Of a stretch of DNA of 64,000 bases, positions 34,486 through 43,347 are shown one piece after another. The first letter of the stretch is position 1. The number at the start of each line of letters is the position of its first letter. The notes beneath the pieces are model-generated. The model was not told where the DNA came from and ran no database searches. It saw only the letters and a list, made by a program, of their open reading frames with translations. Source of the stretch: Candidatus Obscuribacterales bacterium (GTDB lineage: Bacteria; Cyanobacteriota; Vampirovibrionia; Obscuribacterales; Obscuribacteraceae); contig JAGVLS010000018.1 in assembly GCA_020054205.1 (NCBI GenBank), positions 124,001 to 188,000 on the forward strand, read 5' to 3'. The position numbers were made by a program, and so were the translations under genes.

Positions 34486-34562
34486 TGGCACCCTCGGAGG
34501 GATTCGAACCCCCGACACCTTCCTTAGGACGGAAGTGTTCTATCCAGCTGAACTACGAGGGC
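34486..34562 (-). tRNA. tRNA-Arg (anticodon CCU)
   Basis: On the minus strand the sequence starts GCCCTCG and ends CGAGGGTGCCA, forming a 7-bp acceptor stem (one G-U pair) with an encoded CCA. The anticodon arm is CTTCC-GTCCTAA-GGAAG, giving CCU, which reads AGG arginine codons. The T arm contains GGTTCGAATCC. It is 77 bases with CCA. A strong hairpin lies just beyond its 3' end. Confidence 0.95.
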
Positions 34563-34582
34563 GTAAAGATATTATAGTTATT

Positions 34583-35608
34583 TTAGTTGTCATCATTTGG
34601 TACCAGGATAGCTGCGCCTTGAAATGATCCTTCTTTTAAATCATTCAGTGCTTGATTGGCATCTTTTAAATTATACGTTTTTATATGTGTTTGTAATGGA
34701 CAAGTTTCTAATAAAGTAAAAAATTCTTTGCCATCGGCTCTAGTTAAATTAGCCACTGAGCATATTTGTTTTTCATTCCATAATATGTCATAAGGAAAGC
34801 TTGGAATATCACTCATATGTATGCCAGCTAAAACTAATATTCCTCCTTTTTTAATTGATCTTAGAGCTTGTGGAATTAAGTCTCCATCTGGTGCAAATAT
34901 AATTGCTGCATCCAGGGGTATAGGCGGTGATTGATTTGAGTTGCCAGCCCAAATAGCACCTAAGCTTTTAGCAAAATTTTGTTTTTCAATATCATTTGTT
35001 TTAGTAAATGCATAAATTTCTTTATTTTGAAATTTTGCTATCTGAGTAATTATGTGGGCAGCAGCTCCAAAGCCGTATATGCCAATTGTTTTAGCATCGT
35101 GAGTGAATTTATAAGCACGCCAACCAATAAGACCAGCACATAATAATGGTGCTAATTCTTGATCGTTAAATTTTTTATTTAGCTTATCTAGTGAAAAACA
35201 ATAATCAGCGTGTGCAATAATGTGACTAGCATAACCACCATCTTTTGTATAACCAGTAAAAATTGCTTGATCGCAAAGGTTTTCTTTATTGCAAATGCAA
35301 TAAGCACATGTTTTACATGTTTCAGCCAACCATGGTATGCCAACCTTTTCACCTTTTTGTAATTCTTTTATTTTGCTGCCAGTTTTTTCTATAACACCGA
35401 CAATTTCATGCCCTAAAATTAGAGGAAGTTTTGGATTTTTCAATTCAGCGTCCCGGATATGTAAATCTGTTCGACAAACTCCACAAGCAGTAACTTTTAT
35501 CAATACTTCGTTGTCTTTAATTTCAGGTATTACAATTTGTTGCCACTTAAGTGGTAGTTTGGGTTTATCTAATATCATTGCTTGCATATAATTATTCATG
35601 CTTTTCAA
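34583..35608 (-). CDS. zinc-dependent alcohol dehydrogenase
   Basis: Medium-chain dehydrogenase/reductase of 341 residues. The catalytic zinc region ACGVCRTDLHI, GHEIVGVIEKTG, and the four structural-zinc cysteines in CKTCAYCICNKENLC are present. The coenzyme-binding turn reads IGIYGFGAAAH, a variant of GxGxxG. The family oxidises alcohols or reduces aldehydes with NAD(P)H; the substrate is not known. Its first 17 bases overlap the end of the YfhO-like gene, so both are on one transcript. Confidence 0.88.
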   Translation of the reverse strand: MKSMNNYMQAMILDKPKLPLKWQQIVIPEIKDNEVLIKVTACGVCRTDLHIRDAELKNPKLPLILGHEIVGVIEKTGSKIKELQKGEKVGIPWLAETCKTCAYCICNKENLCDQAIFTGYTKDGGYASHIIAHADYCFSLDKLNKKFNDQELAPLLCAGLIGWRAYKFTHDAKTIGIYGFGAAAHIITQIAKFQNKEIYAFTKTNDIEKQNFAKSLGAIWAGNSNQSPPIPLDAAIIFAPDGDLIPQALRSIKKGGILVLAGIHMSDIPSFPYDILWNEKQICSVANLTRADGKEFFTLLETCPLQTHIKTYNLKDANQALNDLKEGSFQGAAILVPNDDN

Positions 35609-37991
35609 GCCTGACTTTATTTGATGATTTCCTTACATAAATTATAGAGATGATAAGAGCGCATATTATTGATAGCGTTAAAATTATGCCGATATAAAAG
35701 CTTTCTGGCTTATATGTAAATGTAATTGTGTGTATACCTTTTGGGACAAAGACTGCACGAGCAAAAAAGTTTGCTTTATAAATATTAGTTTCTTTATTAT
35801 CTATTAGAGCTTTCCAGCCTGGGTAAAATTGATCCAGTAATATCAAATAAGCATTATCATCACAATTTGTCTCTATTTTTATCTCTTCAGGACTTTCTTG
35901 AATGATTTTGTTCTTGCCTATATTTGCTAATTCAGTTATTGGTTCTAGGTTTTTAGCAAAATATAAGCGTGGATATGTATTTAGGCAAATATATAATCTT
36001 GTATTATGGGTAATATCTTCTTCAATTAATTGGAAAAATTTGCTATCTAGTTTTGCTATTGGTGCATGCTTTCGGAAAGCTTGGGTCAAAATATATTTTG
36101 TAGCAGTAATTTTGCAGAAATTAGCCATAGGTAAATCATTTATTTTTGGCGATTCTGTTTTTTTGTTTTGGCTGCATGTTTTATATGCTTGTAAAAACAT
36201 ATCTTTATATTGCCCAGTTTCAGCAGCTTCATAGCCAAAAGAAGAAGGTAAATTAAAGCCTAAATGTGTATTGGGTAAAAGTAATTGTCTGCCATATTGA
36301 AAAAATGCTTGTTCGTAAGGCATGTTAAATTCATTGGCAAGCCATGGTGGGCAATATAAAGGATCGAAATATAATGGCAGAAATCGATGGAAAAACAGGG
36401 CATTTTTTTGTCCATGTATTTCTTTATCTTTTTGAATGAGATTTTGGATTTCATTAGCTGCTTTGTTTTTAATTTCAAAAAAATTAGAATTGCCTGGCCG
36501 ATGCAAAATATAATTTGACCCAATTAACTGAATAATTACTCCAAAACATATAATTGCTGAAAATATGTGAGGACTAAGCTTTGATTTTTTTAGCAAGAAA
36601 TAAAGAGCAGAAGTTATAAGTCCAATCGCGGCAGAGAGAGTACAGGCAATAGCCAATAAATTTTGAGCTTGAGCTAATGTATTCGGATTTGCACTTTTAT
36701 TTTCTAGCAATAAATATAATTCAGGACAAGTAAATAAAACAATTGAGAATAAAAATGACAATGACCAAAATAGAATGCTAATTATCTGCCCACTTAGAGA
36801 AACATTTTTATCGCAAGCAACATTTATGCCGCGGGCAGCCATTATTACTAGAAAAAATATAGGGAAAATAATTAGCTTTATTGGATATCTAAAAGTAGCT
36901 AAATAAGGAGAGAGTTTTACTATAAATGGAGCGAAAAAAGTATTATTGCCGAGAGCCATCAATAAACTGAGTGCAAAAGCAATTAAAACTAAATATCTAT
37001 GTTTCCAATTTTTGTCTGTTATTCCCCAGATAGCTAAAGTAAATATTGTGGGGCCAATAAAAGCAGATTCTACATAAGGTAATGAGCCATGCCTTGCTGC
37101 AACTAAGGGTAAAAATTTAGAACCTAAGACACTTAAATTGCCTAGTGGTTGAGAGACTATTATCGACAAACAATCGTACCAATTAACACTCCAAAGAAAT
37201 ACATATTGTAAATCTAGTCCGTGTGCTCGTGGAGATAGTCGTGCCCATTCAATAGCTGGCAATATTACTGGGGAAGCAATTATAAGACCGGCAATGATAG
37301 CTAATAGCTTTAAAAATATAGTTTTGTAGGTGGATTTATTTAGCAAGCTATAAATAGCGCTTAGCATAACTGCTGGCACAGATAATTCAGGACGTCCAGC
37401 TAGACATAACATGCAGATGGATATTGCTGTGAAGGCTATCCATTTTATAGTTGTTAAATTAAAAGGCAATTTGATTTTGTCAATTAAAAACAAGCTAGTT
37501 GGTAACCAACTAGCTGTAGCTGGTAAAGTAAAATTGTAAGTAAGGGAAAACATATATCCGGAAAGAGAAAAAGCGATGGCTGAAATTACGGCTGCCCATC
37601 TGCCGAAGCCTAGACTGTTTATAAATAAATAAGTACCAAGCCCGGCAATCACTTGATGAATAATCATAAAAACCGCTAAAGCTTGGCTAAAGGGTAATAA
37701 TTTAAAAACAAGCATGACTGGATAAAGAATATTTGGTGACGGGATAGCAATTTGAGACATGCCGCAATGAGTAAAAGGATTCCAGAGTGGTATCAATTCT
37801 TTGTTATCGGAATTATTTATAAAATGTATTAGAGGCTCAAAATAATAAGTAAGATCGGAAAAATAAAATGTTTTAGCTTGAAATAGCCAAGGAGAATAAT
37901 AGCCTATTAAAATTACGGCAAGCAAAAGTCCAACATAAAACAAATTGCTGCCATTATATTTCCCAGCAGATAGTATTTTAGGCAATATCAT
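35592..37991 (-). CDS. YfhO-like polytopic membrane protein
   Basis: A 799-residue protein with about a dozen membrane spans and a soluble C-terminal part before one last span. The early motif LIPLWNPFTHCGM and the IAFSLSGYMFSLTYNF region are typical of YfhO-family proteins, which belong to the GT-C-like group tied to glycosylation of teichoic acids or surface polymers. The C-terminal YLILLDQFYPGWKALIDNKE with FTYKPESFYIGI is also a family feature. The acceptor here is unknown. It lies between nuoN and the dehydrogenase gene. Confidence 0.8.
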   Translation of the reverse strand: MILPKILSAGKYNGSNLFYVGLLLAVILIGYYSPWLFQAKTFYFSDLTYYFEPLIHFINNSDNKELIPLWNPFTHCGMSQIAIPSPNILYPVMLVFKLLPFSQALAVFMIIHQVIAGLGTYLFINSLGFGRWAAVISAIAFSLSGYMFSLTYNFTLPATASWLPTSLFLIDKIKLPFNLTTIKWIAFTAISICMLCLAGRPELSVPAVMLSAIYSLLNKSTYKTIFLKLLAIIAGLIIASPVILPAIEWARLSPRAHGLDLQYVFLWSVNWYDCLSIIVSQPLGNLSVLGSKFLPLVAARHGSLPYVESAFIGPTIFTLAIWGITDKNWKHRYLVLIAFALSLLMALGNNTFFAPFIVKLSPYLATFRYPIKLIIFPIFFLVIMAARGINVACDKNVSLSGQIISILFWSLSFLFSIVLFTCPELYLLLENKSANPNTLAQAQNLLAIACTLSAAIGLITSALYFLLKKSKLSPHIFSAIICFGVIIQLIGSNYILHRPGNSNFFEIKNKAANEIQNLIQKDKEIHGQKNALFFHRFLPLYFDPLYCPPWLANEFNMPYEQAFFQYGRQLLLPNTHLGFNLPSSFGYEAAETGQYKDMFLQAYKTCSQNKKTESPKINDLPMANFCKITATKYILTQAFRKHAPIAKLDSKFFQLIEEDITHNTRLYICLNTYPRLYFAKNLEPITELANIGKNKIIQESPEEIKIETNCDDNAYLILLDQFYPGWKALIDNKETNIYKANFFARAVFVPKGIHTITFTYKPESFYIGIILTLSIICALIISIIYVRKSSNKVRLEKHE

Positions 37992-38014
37992 TATTTAGTC
38001 TCAAATTGAGCTAA

Positions 38015-39559
38015 CTAATTGATTGGTCTATTGAGTGAACCAGTAATTGGTTGTGCTAAAGAGTAAGGCACTGAGCTATTTGAAAATGCCATCAGTTGAT
38101 TTACAGCAATGCTGCCAATGATTAGTCCAATGATACTAATAGTTAATGCCCAGATAGGATTGTTTTGTGGATCTGTTTGACGAATTCTTTTGTTTGGTAA
38201 ATTATTTACTACATAAGAAGGCTCACGGACAATCATTTTAATTGCAACACGTGAATAATAATAAACGGCTGGTACTGATGTTAACAAAGCAGTGCCAACT
38301 AAGAAATTACCAAGAGTAGAATGCATACTCATTCCTGCCCAGAAAACAAATAATTTAGCAAAAAATCCAGCTGGTGGTATAGGTAATCCAGCTAGGTTCA
38401 GTAGACAAACTGTTAGTCCTAATGTAAGCCAAGGACGTTTGCGAATTAGTCCAGATAGATCATTGATATTGTCAGTGCCTAATTCATTGCCAATTAAAAT
38501 TGCGCCAGTAAATGCGCCTAAGTTCATGAAACTGTAAATGATTAAGTAAAATATTACAGCAGCTAAACCTTGTGGATTGAATTGGTTGAATGCAGTAATA
38601 CCGATTAATATATATCCAACATGAGCAATTGATGAATAAGCTAACATTCTCTTCAATGAGTTTTGTGACAATGCCACAATATTGCCTATGATCATAGACA
38701 ATATTGCTAATACGCCAATAATATTTGTCCATTCAAATGCCATATCAGCAAACAAGAACCATAAAAGGCGTACTGCAATAGCAAATCCACCAAGTTTGGC
38801 GCCAACAGATAAAAATGCAGTCACTGGCGTTGGTGCACCTTCATATACATCAGGGGTCCACATATGAAATGGCACCATAGATAATTTGAAACCAATTGCA
38901 CTTAAAACAAGAACAATAGCAAAAACTAAAACAAATGAAGGAGCAGGAGTAAGACCTAATTCAATAAATCTTTGATGGATAAACATGTAATTGGTTTGTC
39001 CTGTCAAACCATAAAAAAATGATAGACCGTATAAAAAGGTTGCTGTTGTTGCTGCAGTAGAAAGCAAATATTTGAGAGATGCTTCGTTGCTCTTTGGATC
39101 TTGTTTCATAAAACCTGAGAGCATCACACAACAAATAGTCAAAGTTTCAAGGCTAACAAATAACATTACTAAATCCGTAGTTCCACCTAAAAACAAAACG
39201 GAAAGTATGGCAGCCATAAGTACTGTGTAGTATTCGCCTCTATTACTTCGAAACTTACTTTCAAAGCCAATTGACATCAGTATGACAATTATGCCGACCA
39301 GGCAAGCAATCAAGCCGAAGCATACTGTCAGATTATCGAGAGTAAACAATCCACCAAATAGAAGCTGAGGTTGACCACCAAATTGTTGCCATAAATGAAT
39401 AAAAGCAGCAATCAATGCCACCAGACAGACTCTGGGAGTTAATTCTTTGTGGGATGGACAGAATAAATTCCACAAAGATGCAAATAAAATGGCTATTACT
39501 ATATATATTTCAGGCCATAAGTGTTGAACAGCGCTCAAAATAAAATTGTTGTCTGACAT
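38015..39559 (-). CDS. nuoN: NADH-quinone oxidoreductase subunit N
   Basis: Proton-pumping membrane subunit of complex I. At 514 residues with about 14 spans it has the normal size. The quinone-oxidoreductase core is clear: KLSMVPFHMWTPDVYEGAPTPVTAFLSVGAK, with the conserved Lys/His region, then SLKRMLAYSSIAHVGYILIG and the late GLPIPPAGFFAKLFVF. It is the last nuo gene by convention; no other nuo gene lies here, so the rest must be elsewhere or nuoN is separate. It reads away from carA. Confidence 0.95.
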   Translation of the reverse strand: MSDNNFILSAVQHLWPEIYIVIAILFASLWNLFCPSHKELTPRVCLVALIAAFIHLWQQFGGQPQLLFGGLFTLDNLTVCFGLIACLVGIIVILMSIGFESKFRSNRGEYYTVLMAAILSVLFLGGTTDLVMLFVSLETLTICCVMLSGFMKQDPKSNEASLKYLLSTAATTATFLYGLSFFYGLTGQTNYMFIHQRFIELGLTPAPSFVLVFAIVLVLSAIGFKLSMVPFHMWTPDVYEGAPTPVTAFLSVGAKLGGFAIAVRLLWFLFADMAFEWTNIIGVLAILSMIIGNIVALSQNSLKRMLAYSSIAHVGYILIGITAFNQFNPQGLAAVIFYLIIYSFMNLGAFTGAILIGNELGTDNINDLSGLIRKRPWLTLGLTVCLLNLAGLPIPPAGFFAKLFVFWAGMSMHSTLGNFLVGTALLTSVPAVYYYSRVAIKMIVREPSYVVNNLPNKRIRQTDPQNNPIWALTISIIGLIIGSIAVNQLMAFSNSSVPYSLAQPITGSLNRPIN

Positions 39560-39723
39560 AAGTTTCTTTCGATGATAATTCCGGATAGCTATGCTTAGTT
39601 AATTCTACAAATGGATTTGCTCTTTTTGTCGATAACATTTGAAATAAGGCTTAAGCTTTCTCAATGCATTTAGAAGTCAAAGATGTCATTCACTTAATTC
39701 CAGTCCTCAAACAAATGCCAAGT

Positions 39724-39763
39724 GGTATATGGTATATTTGTTATGACATTGATATGACACTGA
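39724..39763 (+). repeat. short tandem repeats upstream of carA
   Basis: GGTATAT occurs twice in tandem (39724-39737). Shortly after, TATGACATTGA is followed directly by TATGACACTGA (39742-39763), an 11-bp repeat with one mismatch. A TTGATA / TGTAAA promoter-like pair with 17-base spacing (39749-39777) overlaps it. The 11-bp period puts both copies on one face of DNA, as for a regulator site. Confidence 0.45.
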
Positions 39764-39796
39764 TGAATACTTGTAAACCAGAGTATTATTTAGCTA

Positions 39797-40921
39797 ATGA
39801 CTGATGTATTAAATGCGGCCTCTTATCCAACAGTAAAGTCTCCTTCTCTGATTGCGCTGGAAGATGGTCTTGTTTTCCCGGGTGAACATTTTGGAGCTTC
39901 AGGCACATTTACTGGTGAACTTGTTTTTAATACCAGCATGATGGGCTATCAAGAAATATTGACTGATCCTAGTTATGCTGGACAAATTATTACAATGACT
40001 TATCCAGAAATTGGCAATTATGGTGCCAATGATGAGGATGTAGAATCTAAAAAGATTTATGCTCGTGGATTGGTCGTTCGTCATTTATCGACTAAGTACA
40101 GTTCTTGCCACGCTAAAACTTCTCTTGAACAATTTCTAGTTGATATGGGAATAATTGGTATTTCTGGTGTAGACACACGCGCTATTACTTGCCATATTCG
40201 TGATAAGGGTGCAATGCGTTGTGCTATTTCAAATCAAATTTTAGACGAAAAAGAATTAGTCAAAATAGCGTCCTTATCAGCTTCTATGGAGGGAGCCGAT
40301 TTTACAGCAGAAGTTACCACACAAAAACCTTATAAAATGGGTGCCGGTAAGTACAAAATAGCAGTGATGGATTTTGGTGTAAAACAAAGCATATTGAATA
40401 ATTTAGCAATGCAAGATATGGAATTAACTGTATTTCCAGCTTGGACTAAAGCAAAAGAAATTTTGTCTATGAAACCAGATGGATTGTTTTTGTCGAATGG
40501 TCCAGGAGACCCAGCTGCCTCAAAAGAAATTATTGCTCAATTGCCTGAATTAGTTAATACTGGTTTACCTACTTTTGGTATATGCCTTGGGCATCAATTA
40601 TTAGCTTTGTCCTTTGGTGCCAAAACATATAAATTGAAATTTGGTCATAGAGGAGGCAATCAGCCTGTTAAAGATTTAACAACAGGTAAAGTAGAAATTA
40701 CATGTCAAAATCACGGTTTTGCAGTTGATCAAAAAACTATGCCTGAATGTTTGGAACTAACGCATGTTAATTTAAATGATAAGAGTGTTGAAGGATTTTG
40801 CCATAAAAATTTGCCTGTTTTTTGTGTTCAGTATCATCCTGAAGCTAGCCCTGGACCAACAGATGCTAATTATCTTTTCAAACGATTCTATGATTTAATT
40901 GCAGTAAATAAAGAGAAATAA
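39797..40921 (+). CDS. carA: carbamoyl-phosphate synthase small subunit
   Basis: Glutaminase subunit that supplies ammonia to CarB for carbamoyl phosphate, used in arginine and pyrimidine synthesis. The N-terminal ALEDGLVFPGEHFGA, and GELVFNTSMMGYQEILTDPSYAGQ (quoted in part) are typical. The class I amidotransferase triad is Cys263 in TFGICLGHQ with His347 and Glu349 in QYHPEASPG. The length of 374 residues is normal. carB is not adjacent; a HAD phosphatase gene follows 2 bases on. Confidence 0.96.
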   Translation: MTDVLNAASYPTVKSPSLIALEDGLVFPGEHFGASGTFTGELVFNTSMMGYQEILTDPSYAGQIITMTYPEIGNYGANDEDVESKKIYARGLVVRHLSTKYSSCHAKTSLEQFLVDMGIIGISGVDTRAITCHIRDKGAMRCAISNQILDEKELVKIASLSASMEGADFTAEVTTQKPYKMGAGKYKIAVMDFGVKQSILNNLAMQDMELTVFPAWTKAKEILSMKPDGLFLSNGPGDPAASKEIIAQLPELVNTGLPTFGICLGHQLLALSFGAKTYKLKFGHRGGNQPVKDLTTGKVEITCQNHGFAVDQKTMPECLELTHVNLNDKSVEGFCHKNLPVFCVQYHPEASPGPTDANYLFKRFYDLIAVNKEK

Positions 40922-40923
40922 AA

Positions 40924-41589
40924 TTGTATAAACTGGCAATATTTGATTTTGATGGCACATTGGTTGATTCCGTCCCTGGCATAGTTAATGTGATGACGGA
41001 AGTATTTCATGAATATCAAATTGATAAGGCATTATTTGACAAATGGAGTCATGCAGTCGGGATACCCTTGCCAAAACAAATGGAAATTGTATTTCCAGAT
41101 AGAACGGCCGATTTTCATGAAGAATTGTCTACTAGATATAGACAAATTTACGATGTTAGAGTAATTGATATTTGTCCTCTTTTCCCAGGATTACATAAAA
41201 TGTTATCTGCACTTTCGGAAGCAGAAGTTCAAATGGCTATAGTTACATCTAAAAGAAGACATTTGGTAGAAGCTGTTCTAGAGCATCATAATCTTTCTTC
41301 ATATTTTAAGATGGTCCTTGGAGCACAAGATGTGCAGAATCACAAGCCTCATCCTGAAGCTGTTCATCTTACTGTACAAAATTTAGCAATTGATTTGAGA
41401 GATGTTGTTGTTGTTGGCGATAGTACATTTGATTTAGATATGGCAACGAATGCTGGTGTTGATGCAATTGGTGTCACAACAGGCATTCACACCCATGAAA
41501 TTCTTGAGGCGTCAGAACCAATACATATTGCTGCCGGATTACATGAAGTTTTACCAATCATTTTAAATGGGCGTGCTAAGCAAAAATAA
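40924..41589 (+). CDS. HAD-superfamily phosphatase (phosphoglycolate phosphatase-like)
   Basis: A 221-residue hydrolase with the HAD motifs: DFDGTLVDS at 8-16 (nucleophile Asp8), TSKRRH as motif II, and VVGDSTFDLDMATNAGV as motif IV, with Lys in NHKPHPEA. The cap domain is alpha-helical, as in Gph and PpaX. Substrate may be phosphoglycolate, pyrophosphate or another small phosphate ester. The start is a TTG 2 bases after the carA stop, which implies translational coupling. Confidence 0.85.
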   Translation: MYKLAIFDFDGTLVDSVPGIVNVMTEVFHEYQIDKALFDKWSHAVGIPLPKQMEIVFPDRTADFHEELSTRYRQIYDVRVIDICPLFPGLHKMLSALSEAEVQMAIVTSKRRHLVEAVLEHHNLSSYFKMVLGAQDVQNHKPHPEAVHLTVQNLAIDLRDVVVVGDSTFDLDMATNAGVDAIGVTTGIHTHEILEASEPIHIAAGLHEVLPIILNGRAKQK

Positions 41590-41677
41590 GGTCTTTCATT
41601 AGCTAATTGCCTATGATCTAATGAATGATTTCGCCAGCACTGATAAGATATTGGCTGCATATTGTGAAGGTGATCTA

Positions 41678-42727
41678 ATGAGAAACAATATTTTCAAGAG
41701 CGCATTATTATTGGCTTTTTTACAGAACTGTTTACTTAGTTCATTTGTATTGGCTGAGAATGTGCAAACTGAGCCAACTTCTCAGACAAACGATGCTGTG
41801 AGCGGAAATGTTGATAAAGCTCCTAGTGTAATTTGGAAGCCAGGTGAATCATTATCAGTTGGTACAGATACTGAAGATTTAGTACCGACAGATGATATTG
41901 AATTAGCAAAGCGTCAAGTTGCTGCCTATCCAGATAGTCCGGAAGCAAGCTTCATATTGGCTGTAGCGCTTACTCGCACCAGTCGTGTTGAAGAAGCATT
42001 GCAACAAGTAAGACATGCACGTAAATTAGCTGAAGCTAAAGGTGGTCCTGTTTATTTTGACAAAATGATTGCTTCTTATGAACAAATGTTGAAATATTGT
42101 CCTGATGAAAATCGTGTGCGTTATGGACTAGCATGGGCATATTATATGAAAGCTTATTTGCTGTCTAGATATTCAAAAAAAGTAGCAGCATGGAAAGCTA
42201 TTCACGAACAACAATTAAAGCAATTGCAACAGCAACAGTTGCCACAAGAAGCTTTAAAAAATAATGAAGCAGCTAATAATGAACAAGTGGCAGCTTTACC
42301 GAAAGCAACAAATAATAATTCTAAAAATTTGTTGGCGCAAGTAACAAATACTTTGACAGCAATGGCATCTAATAAGCCAGTTGATCCTAGTAACATACCG
42401 CATATTCCTAGTGCTTTAGAAAAAGCGGATCCAGCTGATATACCGCAAATCAAAAAATACTATGAACTCGCTTTGTTAAAATTAGATGAATTGCTTGCTC
42501 GTAATCCTAAAGATGTATGGGCAACGGTTTATCGGGCGCATTTAAAAGCTGAATATACAGGCAATGTAGAAGAAGCGATGAATACGTGGAAACAGTGTCA
42601 GGTAAAATATCCAAATAATCCTGCTCCTTATTTTTTCCTAGGTGAAGGATATCTCAAACAAGGTAATTTGAAAGAATCAATAAATAATGTATCTAAAGCA
42701 ATTGCTTTAAGAGCATTAGGAAACTAG
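41678..42727 (+). CDS. exported TPR-repeat protein
   Basis: The ATG at 41678 follows GAAGG and begins a clear signal peptide (FKSALLLAFLQNCLLSSFVLA); the longer frame from 41621 would bury it. TPR-like helices occur at about 80-150 (ELAKRQVAAYPDSPEASFILAVALT, quoted in part as AAYPDSPEASFILA) and again at the C-terminus (ALLKLDELLARNPKDVWATVYRA, in part DELLARNPKDVWA, and CQVKYPNNPAPYFFLGEGYL). A Gln-rich stretch lies between. It heads the block leading into lptC 14 bases later, so it may assist envelope assembly. Confidence 0.7.
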   Translation: MRNNIFKSALLLAFLQNCLLSSFVLAENVQTEPTSQTNDAVSGNVDKAPSVIWKPGESLSVGTDTEDLVPTDDIELAKRQVAAYPDSPEASFILAVALTRTSRVEEALQQVRHARKLAEAKGGPVYFDKMIASYEQMLKYCPDENRVRYGLAWAYYMKAYLLSRYSKKVAAWKAIHEQQLKQLQQQQLPQEALKNNEAANNEQVAALPKATNNNSKNLLAQVTNTLTAMASNKPVDPSNIPHIPSALEKADPADIPQIKKYYELALLKLDELLARNPKDVWATVYRAHLKAEYTGNVEEAMNTWKQCQVKYPNNPAPYFFLGEGYLKQGNLKESINNVSKAIALRALGN

Positions 42728-42741
42728 TTGGTGGTTTTAGA

Positions 42742-43332
42742 TTGTTGAATCGTCGTGTCCTAAAACTTATACTCGCCTTAGCTATTCCAATTGTTATAGC
42801 TTGGTTTTTTATATACTCACAACAACAAGCAACGGTTGAAGTAGCTAAATATAAAGAAGAACAAAAGGCAAATCCAACATCTTCTGGCATAGAGATTAAC
42901 AATTATGCCTTAAAAGAAGTTGATGATCATAATCGTATTCACTGGCAATTAATAGCAAAAAAAGGTTCATTAGCGCCTGATAATAAAGACGTAAAATTGG
43001 ATGAAGTTAAAGTTGAATATTATGATGCTGGACAATTAAAAATGAAGCTAGTTGCGCCTCGCGGAGAAGCAAATGAAGCTACTCATTATGTGAAATTATT
43101 ATCAGCAAATGGAAAAGGTGTGGTGGCAGAAGGCGATGGTGGAAAGAATAAGTTTCGCGCGGCCGTTATTGAATTAATAAAAAAGAATCAGTTCTTGGCT
43201 TCAGGTGGTGTTATTATCGAGTCTGGAGAAGCTAAGGTTACTGGCGATCAGGCGAATGGCACTCTCGATATGACTGGTCCTAAAAATTTTAAAATTATTG
43301 GTAATACTCATGCAGAAATTGCAGTGCAATAA
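42742..43332 (+). CDS. lptC: LptC-like lipopolysaccharide export protein
   Basis: Single-span protein thought to pass lipopolysaccharide from the LptB2FG complex to LptA. A hydrophobic anchor (LKLILALAIPIVIAWFFIY) is at about 7-26, followed by the LptC-type beta region: NYALKEVDDHNRIHWQLIAKKG, DEVKVEYYDAGQ and a late KVTGDQANGTLDM segment. At 196 residues it fits the family. It begins with TTG, and there is no good ribosome binding site. Its place directly before lptA-like, lptB and lptF supports the name more than the sequence alone. Confidence 0.78.
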   Translation: MLNRRVLKLILALAIPIVIAWFFIYSQQQATVEVAKYKEEQKANPTSSGIEINNYALKEVDDHNRIHWQLIAKKGSLAPDNKDVKLDEVKVEYYDAGQLKMKLVAPRGEANEATHYVKLLSANGKGVVAEGDGGKNKFRAAVIELIKKNQFLASGGVIIESGEAKVTGDQANGTLDMTGPKNFKIIGNTHAEIAVQ

Positions 43333-43347
43333 GGCTTTTAATTACTA

